Below are positions 9,747 to 18,174 of a stretch of 64,000 nucleotides of DNA, piece after piece (within the stretch, counting starts at the first letter, position 1; every line of letters starts with the position of its first letter). The notes under the pieces were generated by a model, which was not told the DNA's origin, searched no databases, and was given only the letters and a program-made list of their open reading frames with translations. Location: NCBI GenBank assembly GCA_965222535.1, contig OZ244957.1:248001-312000 (forward strand). The letters are read 5' to 3'. This DNA comes from G965222535 sp965222535. Lineage in GTDB: Bacteria; Pseudomonadota; Gammaproteobacteria; HK1. The translations under genes were made by a program, and so were the position numbers.

Positions 9747-10400
9747 TCAGCTGATCTGATCGTTCAGCAGTTTTATTGCAAATCCCAGCATCAGGCAGCC
9801 CATAGCGGCATCAATGCGGTGTAGCAGTTGCCGTAAACGTTGGGTGACGTAGCTGTTGGCTGTCAGCAGCAGCGCCACACTGCAATACCAGCCACCGTCT
9901 ATCAGCATTCCTGTCAACCCCATCGCTAGTAGCTCCGCCGCACCAATACCGGCGGTGATGAAGGGCGCATAGATGGCCAGCATCCAAGCGAGAATCTTGG
10001 GATTCAGGATGGCCAGCGAAAGTCCCTGTACAAAACCAGACGGTTGCAACGTAGAGCGGCGCTGCGCTCGTCGGTTGTCAATGTCATCGTGCGTTGATGG
10101 TTCAAGGCGCGCTGACCTAGATCGCCACAGCAGTAGGCTACCCAGATAGATCAGCCATGCGATGCCGATCCAGCACAGGATCGCATAAGCCAGTTGGTGC
10201 GCCAGCAATACGGAGGCGATACCAAACGCGACTAACAGTGCATAGACGCCAAAACCGATCCCGTGTCCGAGTGCCGTTAGCACCCCGCAACGCTGCCCAC
10301 CGCTCAAGGTGTTGCGCAGTACCAACGCCAATGATGGTCCGGGGCTCATTGCCCCTAGCACAAACGCAGTGACTAGAGCGCCCCAAGACAGCGGATCCAT
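9747..10400 (-). CDS. LysE/RhtB-family amino-acid exporter
   Basis: Inner-membrane exporter of 217 aa, the usual size for the family, with about six hydrophobic segments. The N-terminal family motif GAMSPGPSLALVLRNTLSGG (residues ~16-35) is followed by GHGIGFGVYALLVAFG. The central hydrophilic loop (~residues 93-120) precedes GFVQGLSLAILNPKILAWML, matching the conserved G-x-N-P-K motif. Homologues export homoserine, threonine or similar amino acids; the substrate here is not deducible. It stands alone: the 285 nt on its downstream side (9462-9746) show nothing I can name, and a partial family A repeat lies upstream near 10475-10505. Confidence 0.9.
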   Translation of the reverse strand: MDPLSWGALVTAFVLGAMSPGPSLALVLRNTLSGGQRCGVLTALGHGIGFGVYALLVAFGIASVLLAHQLAYAILCWIGIAWLIYLGSLLLWRSRSARLEPSTHDDIDNRRAQRRSTLQPSGFVQGLSLAILNPKILAWMLAIYAPFITAGIGAAELLAMGLTGMLIDGGWYCSVALLLTANSYVTQRLRQLLHRIDAAMGCLMLGFAIKLLNDQIS

Positions 10401-10609
10401 TTGCCTATTGGCTCTGGCGCGCTAAAAAAGGGGCGCGCAGGATCGTATCGAGATACAAAGGCACTTTGAAGAACCCACAAAGCGGTTTTTTCGAGGTGCC
10501 CCATTTCATATCAAGCACTCAACTCGCGGGCTCAGAATAAAGCTGATAGAGCAGGTCAGCTAACATTGAATGCCAAAAATCGGCTCATCCAATGACCGCG
10601 CTGTCAAAA

Positions 10610-12679
10610 TCAGGCAATACTCAGTTCTCTCATGCGGTTTTTAGCCAATTTATTTATCAGATGGTCGACGGCTAGGCCGATAAAAGAAACACACAAGCCA
10701 AGCATGATGCCGTTACCTATAGCATTCTCTCTTGATAAAGATTGCATGATTAACTGACCCAAGTCGTCTGTTCCAATGAAAGCGCCAATGATCACCATAA
10801 ATAAAGCGAATATGAATGTTTGATTAATACCAAGCATGATATGGGGAAAAGCAAGCGGCAACTCAATCATAAGCAAGCGCTGAATACGGCTAATACCACA
10901 CATCGATCCTGCATCGTTCAGGCTTTGCGGTACATTGCGCAAGCCTTCTACTGTATATCGTGTAGCCGGTATTGTTGCATAAACAATTACGGCAATAATG
11001 ACTGAAACATCACTGACTCCAAATAACATAATAACTGGAATCAGATAAATAAAAGATGGGAAAGTTTGAAATGTATCACACATCAGCAATATGAATTTTT
11101 CAGCCCTACGATTCCCCGCACATAAAATACCTGTTGAAACACCGATAATAATCGACACTATAGTCGCAAAAGTTGCAATGTAAGCGGTAATAAGTGCTTT
11201 ATCCCACCACGGAGTCAATGCAATAAATAATAAAAAAAATCCAACAGTCAGAACTGATTTTATCCCACCACATATAAAACCAACTCCCACAGCAAGCACA
11301 ATAGTTGCACTAACTGGCATCGCCAAGTAGGCCAATTTCATTGGTATTAAGATACTTTTAATCATGAAATAATTAAATCCTTGTAAGCCATGATACCAAT
11401 TAACTACAATCCAATCAACGATAAAATCCCAAAATGTTTCCGTAGTATAGCCTCTGTCTTCTGGGATAAAATAAAAATAATTTACTTTGTCGTTAGAGAA
11501 AATTTGCGATAGTGTAGCTAACGCAATAGTAAAAACAAGCCATAACAGCGCCATCAAAGAATACCGATGACGTTTATATAATGATAGATCAGCAAAATAA
11601 TCGATTTGCTTATTCGCCCAAGCAAGAGAAAGTTTATCCAGCACAATCGCGATCAAAACAATAGAAACACCCAGCTCCAAAGCTTGCCCAATCTTTAATT
11701 GATTAAGTGCGACCAACAAATCATAGCCGAGTCCAGTAGCGCCAATAAATGATGCTATCACTGCCATCGCCAAGCATTGCATAATGACTTGATTAACTCC
11801 AATTAAAATATCATGGCGTGCGCTCGGAATTAATACTCTGAATAATAACTGTGGATTATTACAACCACTCATTACTCCTGATTCGATAGTTTCCTGTGGT
11901 ACATTATCCATTCCCAATAGAGTAAGACGAATCATTGGTGGGGTTGCAAAGATAATGGTTGCGATCGCGCCTGCATGATCGCCGATACCGTACAAAGCAA
12001 CAACCGGCACCAAATATGAAAAATGCGGCATGGTTTGCGCGATATTTAAAATAGGTGCTAAAAATGCTCGAAACCCTCTTACTTTATACGCAATAACACC
12101 CATCACCAAACCTAAAATAACCGCGAAAGGTGCTGCTATCAACACAAAAGACAAAGTCTCCATTGCCGGCTTCCATTGGCCAAACAGTGCGATATAAAGC
12201 ATGCTGAACCCAGCTAACATTGAAAGCATTCGGCCATTAAGCATGTAACCAATGATAAATGCAAACCCTGTTACTGCTGTCCAAGGCAGCGCAGGCCAAT
12301 AAGCCCATTTATTCTCTCCAACAAAATCCCAGCTGCTGAATGCAACGATTGTCTTATTTCCGCCTAGTAAAATTTCTCGAATAAAATTAATGCAAAAAAG
12401 AATAAATCCAGAGAAACTTCGTGATATTTCTCTAATCAAGGTTGATTCTTCAGTAATATCAAGCTCTGCATCATAAGTATCAATAGGCATCCAATCGTAA
12501 ATTAAGAAAATGAATACGTCATTAACCATAATTGGGATCTTCCAGAATATTGTTTCTGGCAAGCGCCACAGGTAGTTATGTGCTTCCGGTTGGACCACTA
12601 CGATCAACCCAAAGAATAGAAGCAATGTAATAATAAATTGGGTTAATTTTAAATTATTATTTAACAATTTAATCAACAT
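10610..12679 (-). CDS. Fused double-domain ProW-type ABC permease (betaine/proline class)
   Basis: Inner-membrane protein of 689 aa made of two ProW/OpuAB-like permease domains in tandem. Each half has a similar EAA-like loop: ESGVMSGCNNPQLLFRVLIP (~residues 266-285) and NDAGSMCGISRIQRLLMIELP in the second half. Such permeases normally import glycine betaine, proline betaine or choline with a separate ATPase and binding protein; neither is next to it here. The gene is clearly more AT-rich than its neighbours and uses many AT-ending codons, which suggests recent acquisition. AAGGAAG lies about 6 nt before the ATG. Partner subunits must lie elsewhere, or the gene is an orphan. Confidence 0.88.
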   Translation of the reverse strand: MLIKLLNNNLKLTQFIITLLLFFGLIVVVQPEAHNYLWRLPETIFWKIPIMVNDVFIFLIYDWMPIDTYDAELDITEESTLIREISRSFSGFILFCINFIREILLGGNKTIVAFSSWDFVGENKWAYWPALPWTAVTGFAFIIGYMLNGRMLSMLAGFSMLYIALFGQWKPAMETLSFVLIAAPFAVILGLVMGVIAYKVRGFRAFLAPILNIAQTMPHFSYLVPVVALYGIGDHAGAIATIIFATPPMIRLTLLGMDNVPQETIESGVMSGCNNPQLLFRVLIPSARHDILIGVNQVIMQCLAMAVIASFIGATGLGYDLLVALNQLKIGQALELGVSIVLIAIVLDKLSLAWANKQIDYFADLSLYKRHRYSLMALLWLVFTIALATLSQIFSNDKVNYFYFIPEDRGYTTETFWDFIVDWIVVNWYHGLQGFNYFMIKSILIPMKLAYLAMPVSATIVLAVGVGFICGGIKSVLTVGFFLLFIALTPWWDKALITAYIATFATIVSIIIGVSTGILCAGNRRAEKFILLMCDTFQTFPSFIYLIPVIMLFGVSDVSVIIAVIVYATIPATRYTVEGLRNVPQSLNDAGSMCGISRIQRLLMIELPLAFPHIMLGINQTFIFALFMVIIGAFIGTDDLGQLIMQSLSRENAIGNGIMLGLCVSFIGLAVDHLINKLAKNRMRELSIA

Positions 12680-12822
12680 TAGTGCTTCCTTGTACCATCA
12701 CTTAGAAGGGAACCTCGGAATACCATTGCGCTAGAGTGAAATCGAAGATACAAACGGGTGTCTGAGCGAGCGGGCCGTCTGAAATTAAGAAGAATTGGAA
12801 TGGATGAGAAGTAGAATCCTGT

Positions 12823-13100
12823 TTATTGGTGGTCGAGCGGTCTTTTCCCGGCCATTGCATCTATTTTTGGCGTCAAAAGGCATCCATTCCTACCGCTAAA
12901 ATAAGGCATCCGACTCATGTTATAGCAGGCGATCCTCATCACTAAAGCAAAAGTTGCATGGGGGTAGCCTATCGTTTCGATAAGCGTAGCGCCCATTTGA
13001 GTCAAGGTGCCGACGACATGTTGCACCCGAGCATCGGGGCTTGGCGATGCCGCGGTTCCGTTGCTCTTGGCGCGCTGATAAAGGATGATTGCGAGCCCGA
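12823..13100 (-). pseudogene. IS5-like transposase C-terminal remnant
   Basis: The minus-strand frame contains ARVQHVVGTLTQMGATLIETIG, then FALVMRIACYNMSRMPYF. This resembles the C-terminal end of IS5-family DDE transposases (pattern RVEHVFG...MGG..VRTIG...A...I...YN..R). The upstream DD part of the catalytic triad is missing, no proper start is present and a repeat occupies the upstream end, so this is a decayed fragment. I see no clear terminal inverted repeats. The family assignment is from memory of the motif pattern. Confidence 0.45.
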
Positions 13101-13170
13101 GCCCCTTTGCGTTGAATACGATTGCGTACTCCAGCAGCTTTGAGCTCAGCCTCGCGAGCTTTACTGGGGA

Positions 13171-13275
13171 ACCTCGAAAAACCTGGGGGTTGGGATGAGG
13201 CATGATCAACTGTAACGGTACCCCCTCATTCTGTTATGGATTGATAACTCTTCCCCCAATAGATAGCCCCTGCGG
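13171..13275 (-). repeat. Family A repeat, copy A2 (reverse orientation)
   Basis: Read on the minus strand it carries the remnant of GGGGCTTGTCTATTG, TATCAATCCATAACAG and the end TTTTTCGAGGTTCCCC. More degenerate than A1. A further fragment at 13441-13475 has the related variant GATTAATATACCCTTCC next to AATATAACACCC. Confidence 0.7.
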
Positions 13276-13576
13276 CGGATCCTTGATCCCGCATCGACAT
13301 CCCGGCTGGTATTATTCCTTAGGTCTAACACGGCATCACAGTGTTGGGTATCAGCGATGAAGGCCGCCCCTGTGGCTATTTTACGAATTGTACCACAAAC
13401 ACCGCGTGGAATAGGGAGAGGGCAAAGCGTGCCCCCCAGCAGTTATTGATTAATATACCCTTCCATCAATATAACACCCTTATAATGATTCTCTGCCGAC
13501 ACTGAACGCGCTGCTTCGGCGGCCATTTAGCCGGAGATTGCCGAGATTCTGTTTCTGATAGATCCCCCCGTAGGGT

Positions 13577-13682
13577 ACCTCGAAAAACCTCAACGGGATA
13601 AGGAGGAAGGGGCGCTCACCTGCAACGTAAGCCAATGATTTATAATCCTTTAAACAATAGACAAGCCCCGCAGGGTAGCCAC
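13577..13682 (-). repeat. Family A repeat, copy A3 (reverse orientation)
   Basis: Minus-strand reading gives GGGGCTTGTCTATTG, TTATAAATCATTGGCTTACG, and ends GTTGAGGTTTTTCGAGGTACCC. It lies just upstream of the metC-like gene but points away from it. The whole gap 12680-13753 is made of repeats and the transposase remnant. Confidence 0.8.
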
Positions 13683-13753
13683 TAGACATAACCCGCCAGC
13701 TTCGCTGGCAAATGTTCGGGGAATTTTGTCTTGAATTCAGAAGTCAAAAGATC

Positions 13754-14917
13754 ATGAAGGACGATACAAAGCTGGTGCACTTAGGGCGCGGCCGCGGCGG
13801 CTTTGAGGGAACGATCAATCTGCCGGTGTACCGTGCATCGACCATTTTGTCAGCGGATACGGACAGTTACCTTCAGCGTTTCGATGCTGACAAGGCTTTC
13901 ACCGACATCACCTACGGGTCACGCGGCACGCACAATGCGCGGGCGCTGGGCGAAGCTGTAACCGCCTTGGAAGGCGGCCACGGCACAATCGTTACGGCCT
14001 CGGGACTCTCAGCGATTAGCGTGGCACTGGGCGCGCTGGTGAACGCTGGGGATCACATTCTGATCGCCGACAGCGTCTATGGCCCAACGCGCCAAATGTG
14101 TGACGAGGTGCTGAGCCGATACGGTGTTACGATCGAATATTATGCGCCGCATATTGGCACTGCGATCGCGCCTATGATCCAGCAGCATACGCGCCTCATA
14201 TTTATGGAAGCTCCCGGGTCGCTCACTTTTGAGATGCAGGATATCCCCGGCATTGCAAAGGTCGCAAAGCAAAACGGGGTGCTGACGGTGATGGACAATA
14301 CCTGGGCCACGCCGTTATTTTTCCGCCCGCTGAGCCACGGCGTTGATGTTTCGCTTCAGGCAGGCACCAAGTACATCGCCGGTCATTCAGACCTTGTGAT
14401 CGGCATGATCACTTCAGCAACTTTGGCCATCCACCAGACGATCCAAAGCCATGCGCACCGTATCGGTGATAACGCCAGTCCAGACGACTGCTTTCTCGCC
14501 TTGCGCGGGCTGCGCACGCTTTCCGTGCGGCTTTGTCGGCAGCAGCAATCCGCACTAAAAATCGCCCGTTGGCTGGCCGAACAGCCAGCAGTATATCAAG
14601 TGCTGTATCCGGCACTGGCGGCTGATCCGGGGCATGCGCTGTGGCAGCGTGACTTCAAGGGTGCGTCCAGCTTGTTTGGCCTCGTGCTGCATTGCGAAGA
14701 TGAAATCGCGGTGAAAGCGATGGCAGACAATCTTCAGTATTTTCAGATCGGCGCGTCTTGGGGCGGTTATACCAGCCTGATCACGTTTAACCGTATGCCT
14801 GTTGTGCGCCACCGGGTGCCATGGAGCGCGAAGCCGTTCCTGCTGCGGCTGCACATTGGCCTTGAGGATGCCGATGACCTAATCGCTGACCTGAGGCAAG
14901 GCATAGCGAGGCTCTGA
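13754..14917 (+). CDS. metC: Cystathionine beta-lyase-like PLP enzyme
   Basis: Cys/Met-metabolism PLP enzyme, 387 aa from the chosen start; it would cleave cystathionine to homocysteine, pyruvate and ammonia in methionine synthesis. The PLP-binding lysine is K206 in AGTKYIAGHSD, and the upstream aspartate is in the stretch VMDNTWATPLFF. The N-terminal pattern KLVHLGRG fits MetC, so I start at the ATG at 13754 rather than at an in-frame ATG 42 nt upstream. No good ribosome site is visible at either. Related lyases (cystathionine gamma-synthase/lyase) share the fold, but QAGTKYIAGHSD and the total length favour beta-lyase. Confidence 0.85.
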   Translation: MKDDTKLVHLGRGRGGFEGTINLPVYRASTILSADTDSYLQRFDADKAFTDITYGSRGTHNARALGEAVTALEGGHGTIVTASGLSAISVALGALVNAGDHILIADSVYGPTRQMCDEVLSRYGVTIEYYAPHIGTAIAPMIQQHTRLIFMEAPGSLTFEMQDIPGIAKVAKQNGVLTVMDNTWATPLFFRPLSHGVDVSLQAGTKYIAGHSDLVIGMITSATLAIHQTIQSHAHRIGDNASPDDCFLALRGLRTLSVRLCRQQQSALKIARWLAEQPAVYQVLYPALAADPGHALWQRDFKGASSLFGLVLHCEDEIAVKAMADNLQYFQIGASWGGYTSLITFNRMPVVRHRVPWSAKPFLLRLHIGLEDADDLIADLRQGIARL

Positions 14918-14962
14918 ATCGCAGCGTTGCACTTGCAGCACCTTGCGGATCTCCCGAAAGCT

Positions 14963-14997
14963 GCCTCGAAAAACCAGCTTCGTCAGCTATCCGAGGC
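14963..14997. terminator. Family A palindrome between convergent metC and acnA
   Basis: GCCTCGAAAAACCAGCT pairs imperfectly with AGCTATCCGAGGC around a short loop. It sits 45 nt after metC and 38 nt beyond the end of acnA, which converge here, so it may act as a bidirectional terminator. It matches the palindromic half of the dispersed repeat family. Confidence 0.55.
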
Positions 14998-15035
14998 GCC
15001 TTTAAGTCCTCAGATCTTATTGTCTTTTATCAGTA

Positions 15036-17801
15036 TTATTCTCCGTTTTGTTGTTTTCTCTGGTGCGGCGGCGACTTCTCCAGCAACTGGCGGATGACGT
15101 ATTGCATGATCCCACCGTTGCGGTAGTAGTTCAGTTCATCCAGCGTATCAATACGACAATCAAGCGGGATCCGCAGCGTTTCTCCATCCGTGCGTTGCAA
15201 CGTACAGTTGAGTTTGGCATGGGGTTTCAGATTATTCTCAATGCCACGTATGGTACACGTCTCATCGCCCTTGATGCCGATGCTGTGGCGTGTTGTGCCG
15301 GCCTCAAATTGCAACGGCAAAACCCCCATGCCGATCAGGTTGGAGCGGTGGATGCGTTCAAAACTTTCAGCGATGACCGCTCTTATCCCCAGCAAAGCAG
15401 TGCCTTTGGCGGCCCAATCGCGCGATGAACCGGTACCGTACTCACGCCCGGCGAAGACCACCAGCGGGACCTCCTCGGCGGTATAACGCATCGCTGCATC
15501 GAACACCGGCAATAGCTCACCGGATGGGAGATGGCGGGTATAACCGCCTTCGACTCCAGGCAGCAGTTCATTGCGGATGCGGTTATTGGCAAAGGTCCCG
15601 CGCACCATAACTTCGTGATTGCCACGCCTTGAGCCGTAGGAGTTAAACTCTGCCGGTCGTACTTGGCGTTCAACCAGATACGCACCGGCCGGGCTGTTGG
15701 CCGAAATAGCACCAGCGGGAGAGATGTGATCGGTGGTCACGGAATCGCCGAGAACGATCAGGATCTGCGCTTTACGAATATCCTTCAACGCCGCAGGTTC
15801 AGGAGTCACATCCTTGAAAAAGTTGGGATAGCGCACATAAGTGCTGCTGTCCTGCCACGGGTAAATTCCGCCTGCGGCGTTCCCGATCCGTCGCCATTCT
15901 TCGCTGCCGTCGAATACGTTGGCGTAGCGCTGGCGAAACATTTGGGGTGTCAGGCAAGTGCGCAGAGTCGCGTTGATGGCCTCGTTGCGCGGCCAGATCT
16001 GCCGCAGATAGACTGCTGCGCCGTTTTTATCGTATCCCAGCGGCTCATGGGCGAGATTGACCTGCAGCGAACCGGCCAGCGCGTAAGCCACCACCAGCGG
16101 TGGTGAAGCGAGGAAATTGGCTTGCACTTGCGCATGTATACGGCCTTCAAAATTGCGATTGCCAGAGAGCACCGCGCCAACCAGCACATCGCTGTCTTGC
16201 AACGCCGCGGCTACCGGTTGCGCCAGCGGCCCCGAGTTCCCGATACACGTGGTGCAGCCAAAGCCGGCGATATTGAAGCCGAGCGCGTCCAGATCGTCTT
16301 GCAGCCCCGACTGCTTCAGGTAATCGCGTACCACTTGGCTACCCGGGGCGAGTGAGGTTTTGACCCACGGCTGCGTAGCGAGGCCATGTGCCCGTGCATT
16401 GCGCGCCAGCAACCCCGCCGCGATCAGCAGCGCTGGGTTTGAGGTGTTGGTGCAACTGGTGATCGCGGCGATCACCACATCCCCATCGGCAGCCGTATAG
16501 TGGCTTGCTGCGGCGCGCTGCGCACGCTCGGCGATGCGTGCCGCGGGCGCTGCCGTCACATCGGGCGTCGCGTCGCGTTGGCGGCGATGCTTGGCGATAA
16601 ACGCATCCATGACGTCAGTGACATGGGGCAGGGTGACGCGATCCTGGGGGCGCTTGGGCCCCGCAAGAGACGGCTCTACGGTGCCCAAATCGAGGGTCAG
16701 GGTATTGCTGAACAGCGGCAAAGGCGTCTCTTCATCGCGCCACATGCCCTGAGCACGTGCGTAACTCTCAACCAACGCCACCGCGGCGGCAGCACGTCCA
16801 GTGAAGCGCAGATAATCGCAGGTCTCTTGGTCGATTGGGAAGAAACCACAGGTGGCACCGTATTCCGGTGCCATGTTGGCGATCGTGGCGCGATCGGGCA
16901 GCGTCAGCGACGCTAACCCGCTACCGTAGAATTCAACGAATTTGCCGACCACGCCGTGTGCGCGTAACTGCTGGGTAACCGTCAATACCAGATCGGTAGC
17001 GGTTACGCCTTCGAGCAACTGTCCGCTGAGATTGAAGCCGATCACATCGGGCAACAACATTGAGATCGGTTGCCCCAGCATTGCCGCCTCGGCCTCAATG
17101 CCGCCCACGCCCCAGCCGAGCACTGCGAGGCTGTTGACCATCGTCGTGTGGCTATCAGTGCCAACGACAGTATCGGGATATGCGACCCATCCGCCGTTGG
17201 CGTCGGTGGCGCTTTGAACCGTGCACGCGAGGTATTCGAGGTTGACCTGATGGCAGATCCCATTTCCCGGCGGCACCACCTGCAGATTGCGAAACGCCTG
17301 CGCTCCCCAGCGCAGGAATGCGTAGCGTTCGTGGTTGCGCTCAAACTCTTTGGCAACATTTTTGCTGAGCGCGTCAGGGCCGCCAAAGTGATCGATCATC
17401 ACCGAGTGGTCGATGACTAAATCAACCGGAATCTGCGGGTTGATACACTCTGGGTTACCGCCCATGTCGGTGACCGCTTGGCGCATCGCGGCTAAATCAA
17501 CGATCGCCGGCACGCCGGTAAAATCCTGTAGCAGGATGCGCGCTGGACGATAAGCGATCTCGTGATCGGCGTGTTGTTCTTGCGCCCATTGTGCGGTGGC
17601 GATGATAGCGTCGCGGGTCACGGTGCGCCCGTCCTCGTAGCGCAACAGGTTCTCCAATAACACCTTCAGCGACAGCGGCAGACGGCGGATAACGTCATAG
17701 CCATTGTCGGCAAGCGCCTCCAAGCTGAAATAAGCGTAGCGCCGATCGCCGACCGACAAGGCGCGGCGCGTACCAAAACTGTCCAACGAGGCAGGTTTCA
17801 A
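15036..17801 (-). CDS. acnA: Aconitate hydratase A
   Basis: TCA-cycle enzyme interconverting citrate and isocitrate with a [4Fe-4S] cluster. It is 921 aa, slightly longer than E. coli AcnA (891). Cluster ligands are C450 (SCTNTSNP), C516 and C519 (CTTC); their spacing of 66 and 3 equals that in E. coli. The swivelling C-terminal domain is present (SVTTDHISPAG, then GREYGTGSSRDWAAKG). The start is TTG with AGGAGA 9 nt upstream; no nearby ATG fits. It stands alone, followed by a palindrome shared with metC and preceded by a family A repeat ending about 30 nt before the start codon. Confidence 0.96.
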   Translation of the reverse strand: MKPASLDSFGTRRALSVGDRRYAYFSLEALADNGYDVIRRLPLSLKVLLENLLRYEDGRTVTRDAIIATAQWAQEQHADHEIAYRPARILLQDFTGVPAIVDLAAMRQAVTDMGGNPECINPQIPVDLVIDHSVMIDHFGGPDALSKNVAKEFERNHERYAFLRWGAQAFRNLQVVPPGNGICHQVNLEYLACTVQSATDANGGWVAYPDTVVGTDSHTTMVNSLAVLGWGVGGIEAEAAMLGQPISMLLPDVIGFNLSGQLLEGVTATDLVLTVTQQLRAHGVVGKFVEFYGSGLASLTLPDRATIANMAPEYGATCGFFPIDQETCDYLRFTGRAAAAVALVESYARAQGMWRDEETPLPLFSNTLTLDLGTVEPSLAGPKRPQDRVTLPHVTDVMDAFIAKHRRQRDATPDVTAAPAARIAERAQRAAASHYTAADGDVVIAAITSCTNTSNPALLIAAGLLARNARAHGLATQPWVKTSLAPGSQVVRDYLKQSGLQDDLDALGFNIAGFGCTTCIGNSGPLAQPVAAALQDSDVLVGAVLSGNRNFEGRIHAQVQANFLASPPLVVAYALAGSLQVNLAHEPLGYDKNGAAVYLRQIWPRNEAINATLRTCLTPQMFRQRYANVFDGSEEWRRIGNAAGGIYPWQDSSTYVRYPNFFKDVTPEPAALKDIRKAQILIVLGDSVTTDHISPAGAISANSPAGAYLVERQVRPAEFNSYGSRRGNHEVMVRGTFANNRIRNELLPGVEGGYTRHLPSGELLPVFDAAMRYTAEEVPLVVFAGREYGTGSSRDWAAKGTALLGIRAVIAESFERIHRSNLIGMGVLPLQFEAGTTRHSIGIKGDETCTIRGIENNLKPHAKLNCTLQRTDGETLRIPLDCRIDTLDELNYYRNGGIMQYVIRQLLEKSPPHQRKQQNGE

Positions 17802-17830
17802 GTCTGTTCTCTCCTTAATTTATTGATGAT

Positions 17831-17977
17831 CCTCGAAAAGCCTAAATGGGATGGAGGTTTGGGGGAAGGGACACGCTCACCTGTAACGTAAGTCGTTAAT
17901 TTATAACCTTTCACCCAATAGACAAGCCCCGCAAGGCACCTCGAAAAGTTAGTTTCGCGCAGTTTTTCGAGGTACCC
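17831..17977 (-). repeat. Family A repeat, full copy A4, upstream of acnA
   Basis: On the minus strand: palindrome GGTACCTCGAAAAACTGC / GTTAGTTT..TTTTCGAGGTG, then GGGGCTTGTCTATTGGG, TTATAAATTAACGACTTACG, pyrimidine tract, end CTTTTCGAGG. Same order and orientation relative to acnA as A1 has to the ABC operon. The remaining 200 nt up to 18174 show no gene. Confidence 0.85.
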
Positions 17978-18174
17978 TATTGATGATCCCACATACGCTC
18001 AAGCCCTACGGCCTTCCCACGAAAGCAGAAAGCAACTGTAAATAAGCGCGAATCGTTGTAATGTTGTTTCAGACAATTCGCAATGGTCGTGTAATACCTG
18101 CTCAATAACCACTGCGATAAACGAATGATAACCAAGCTGCCGAAAAACTCAACTCAGCCAAGCCCCCCCTGTTT

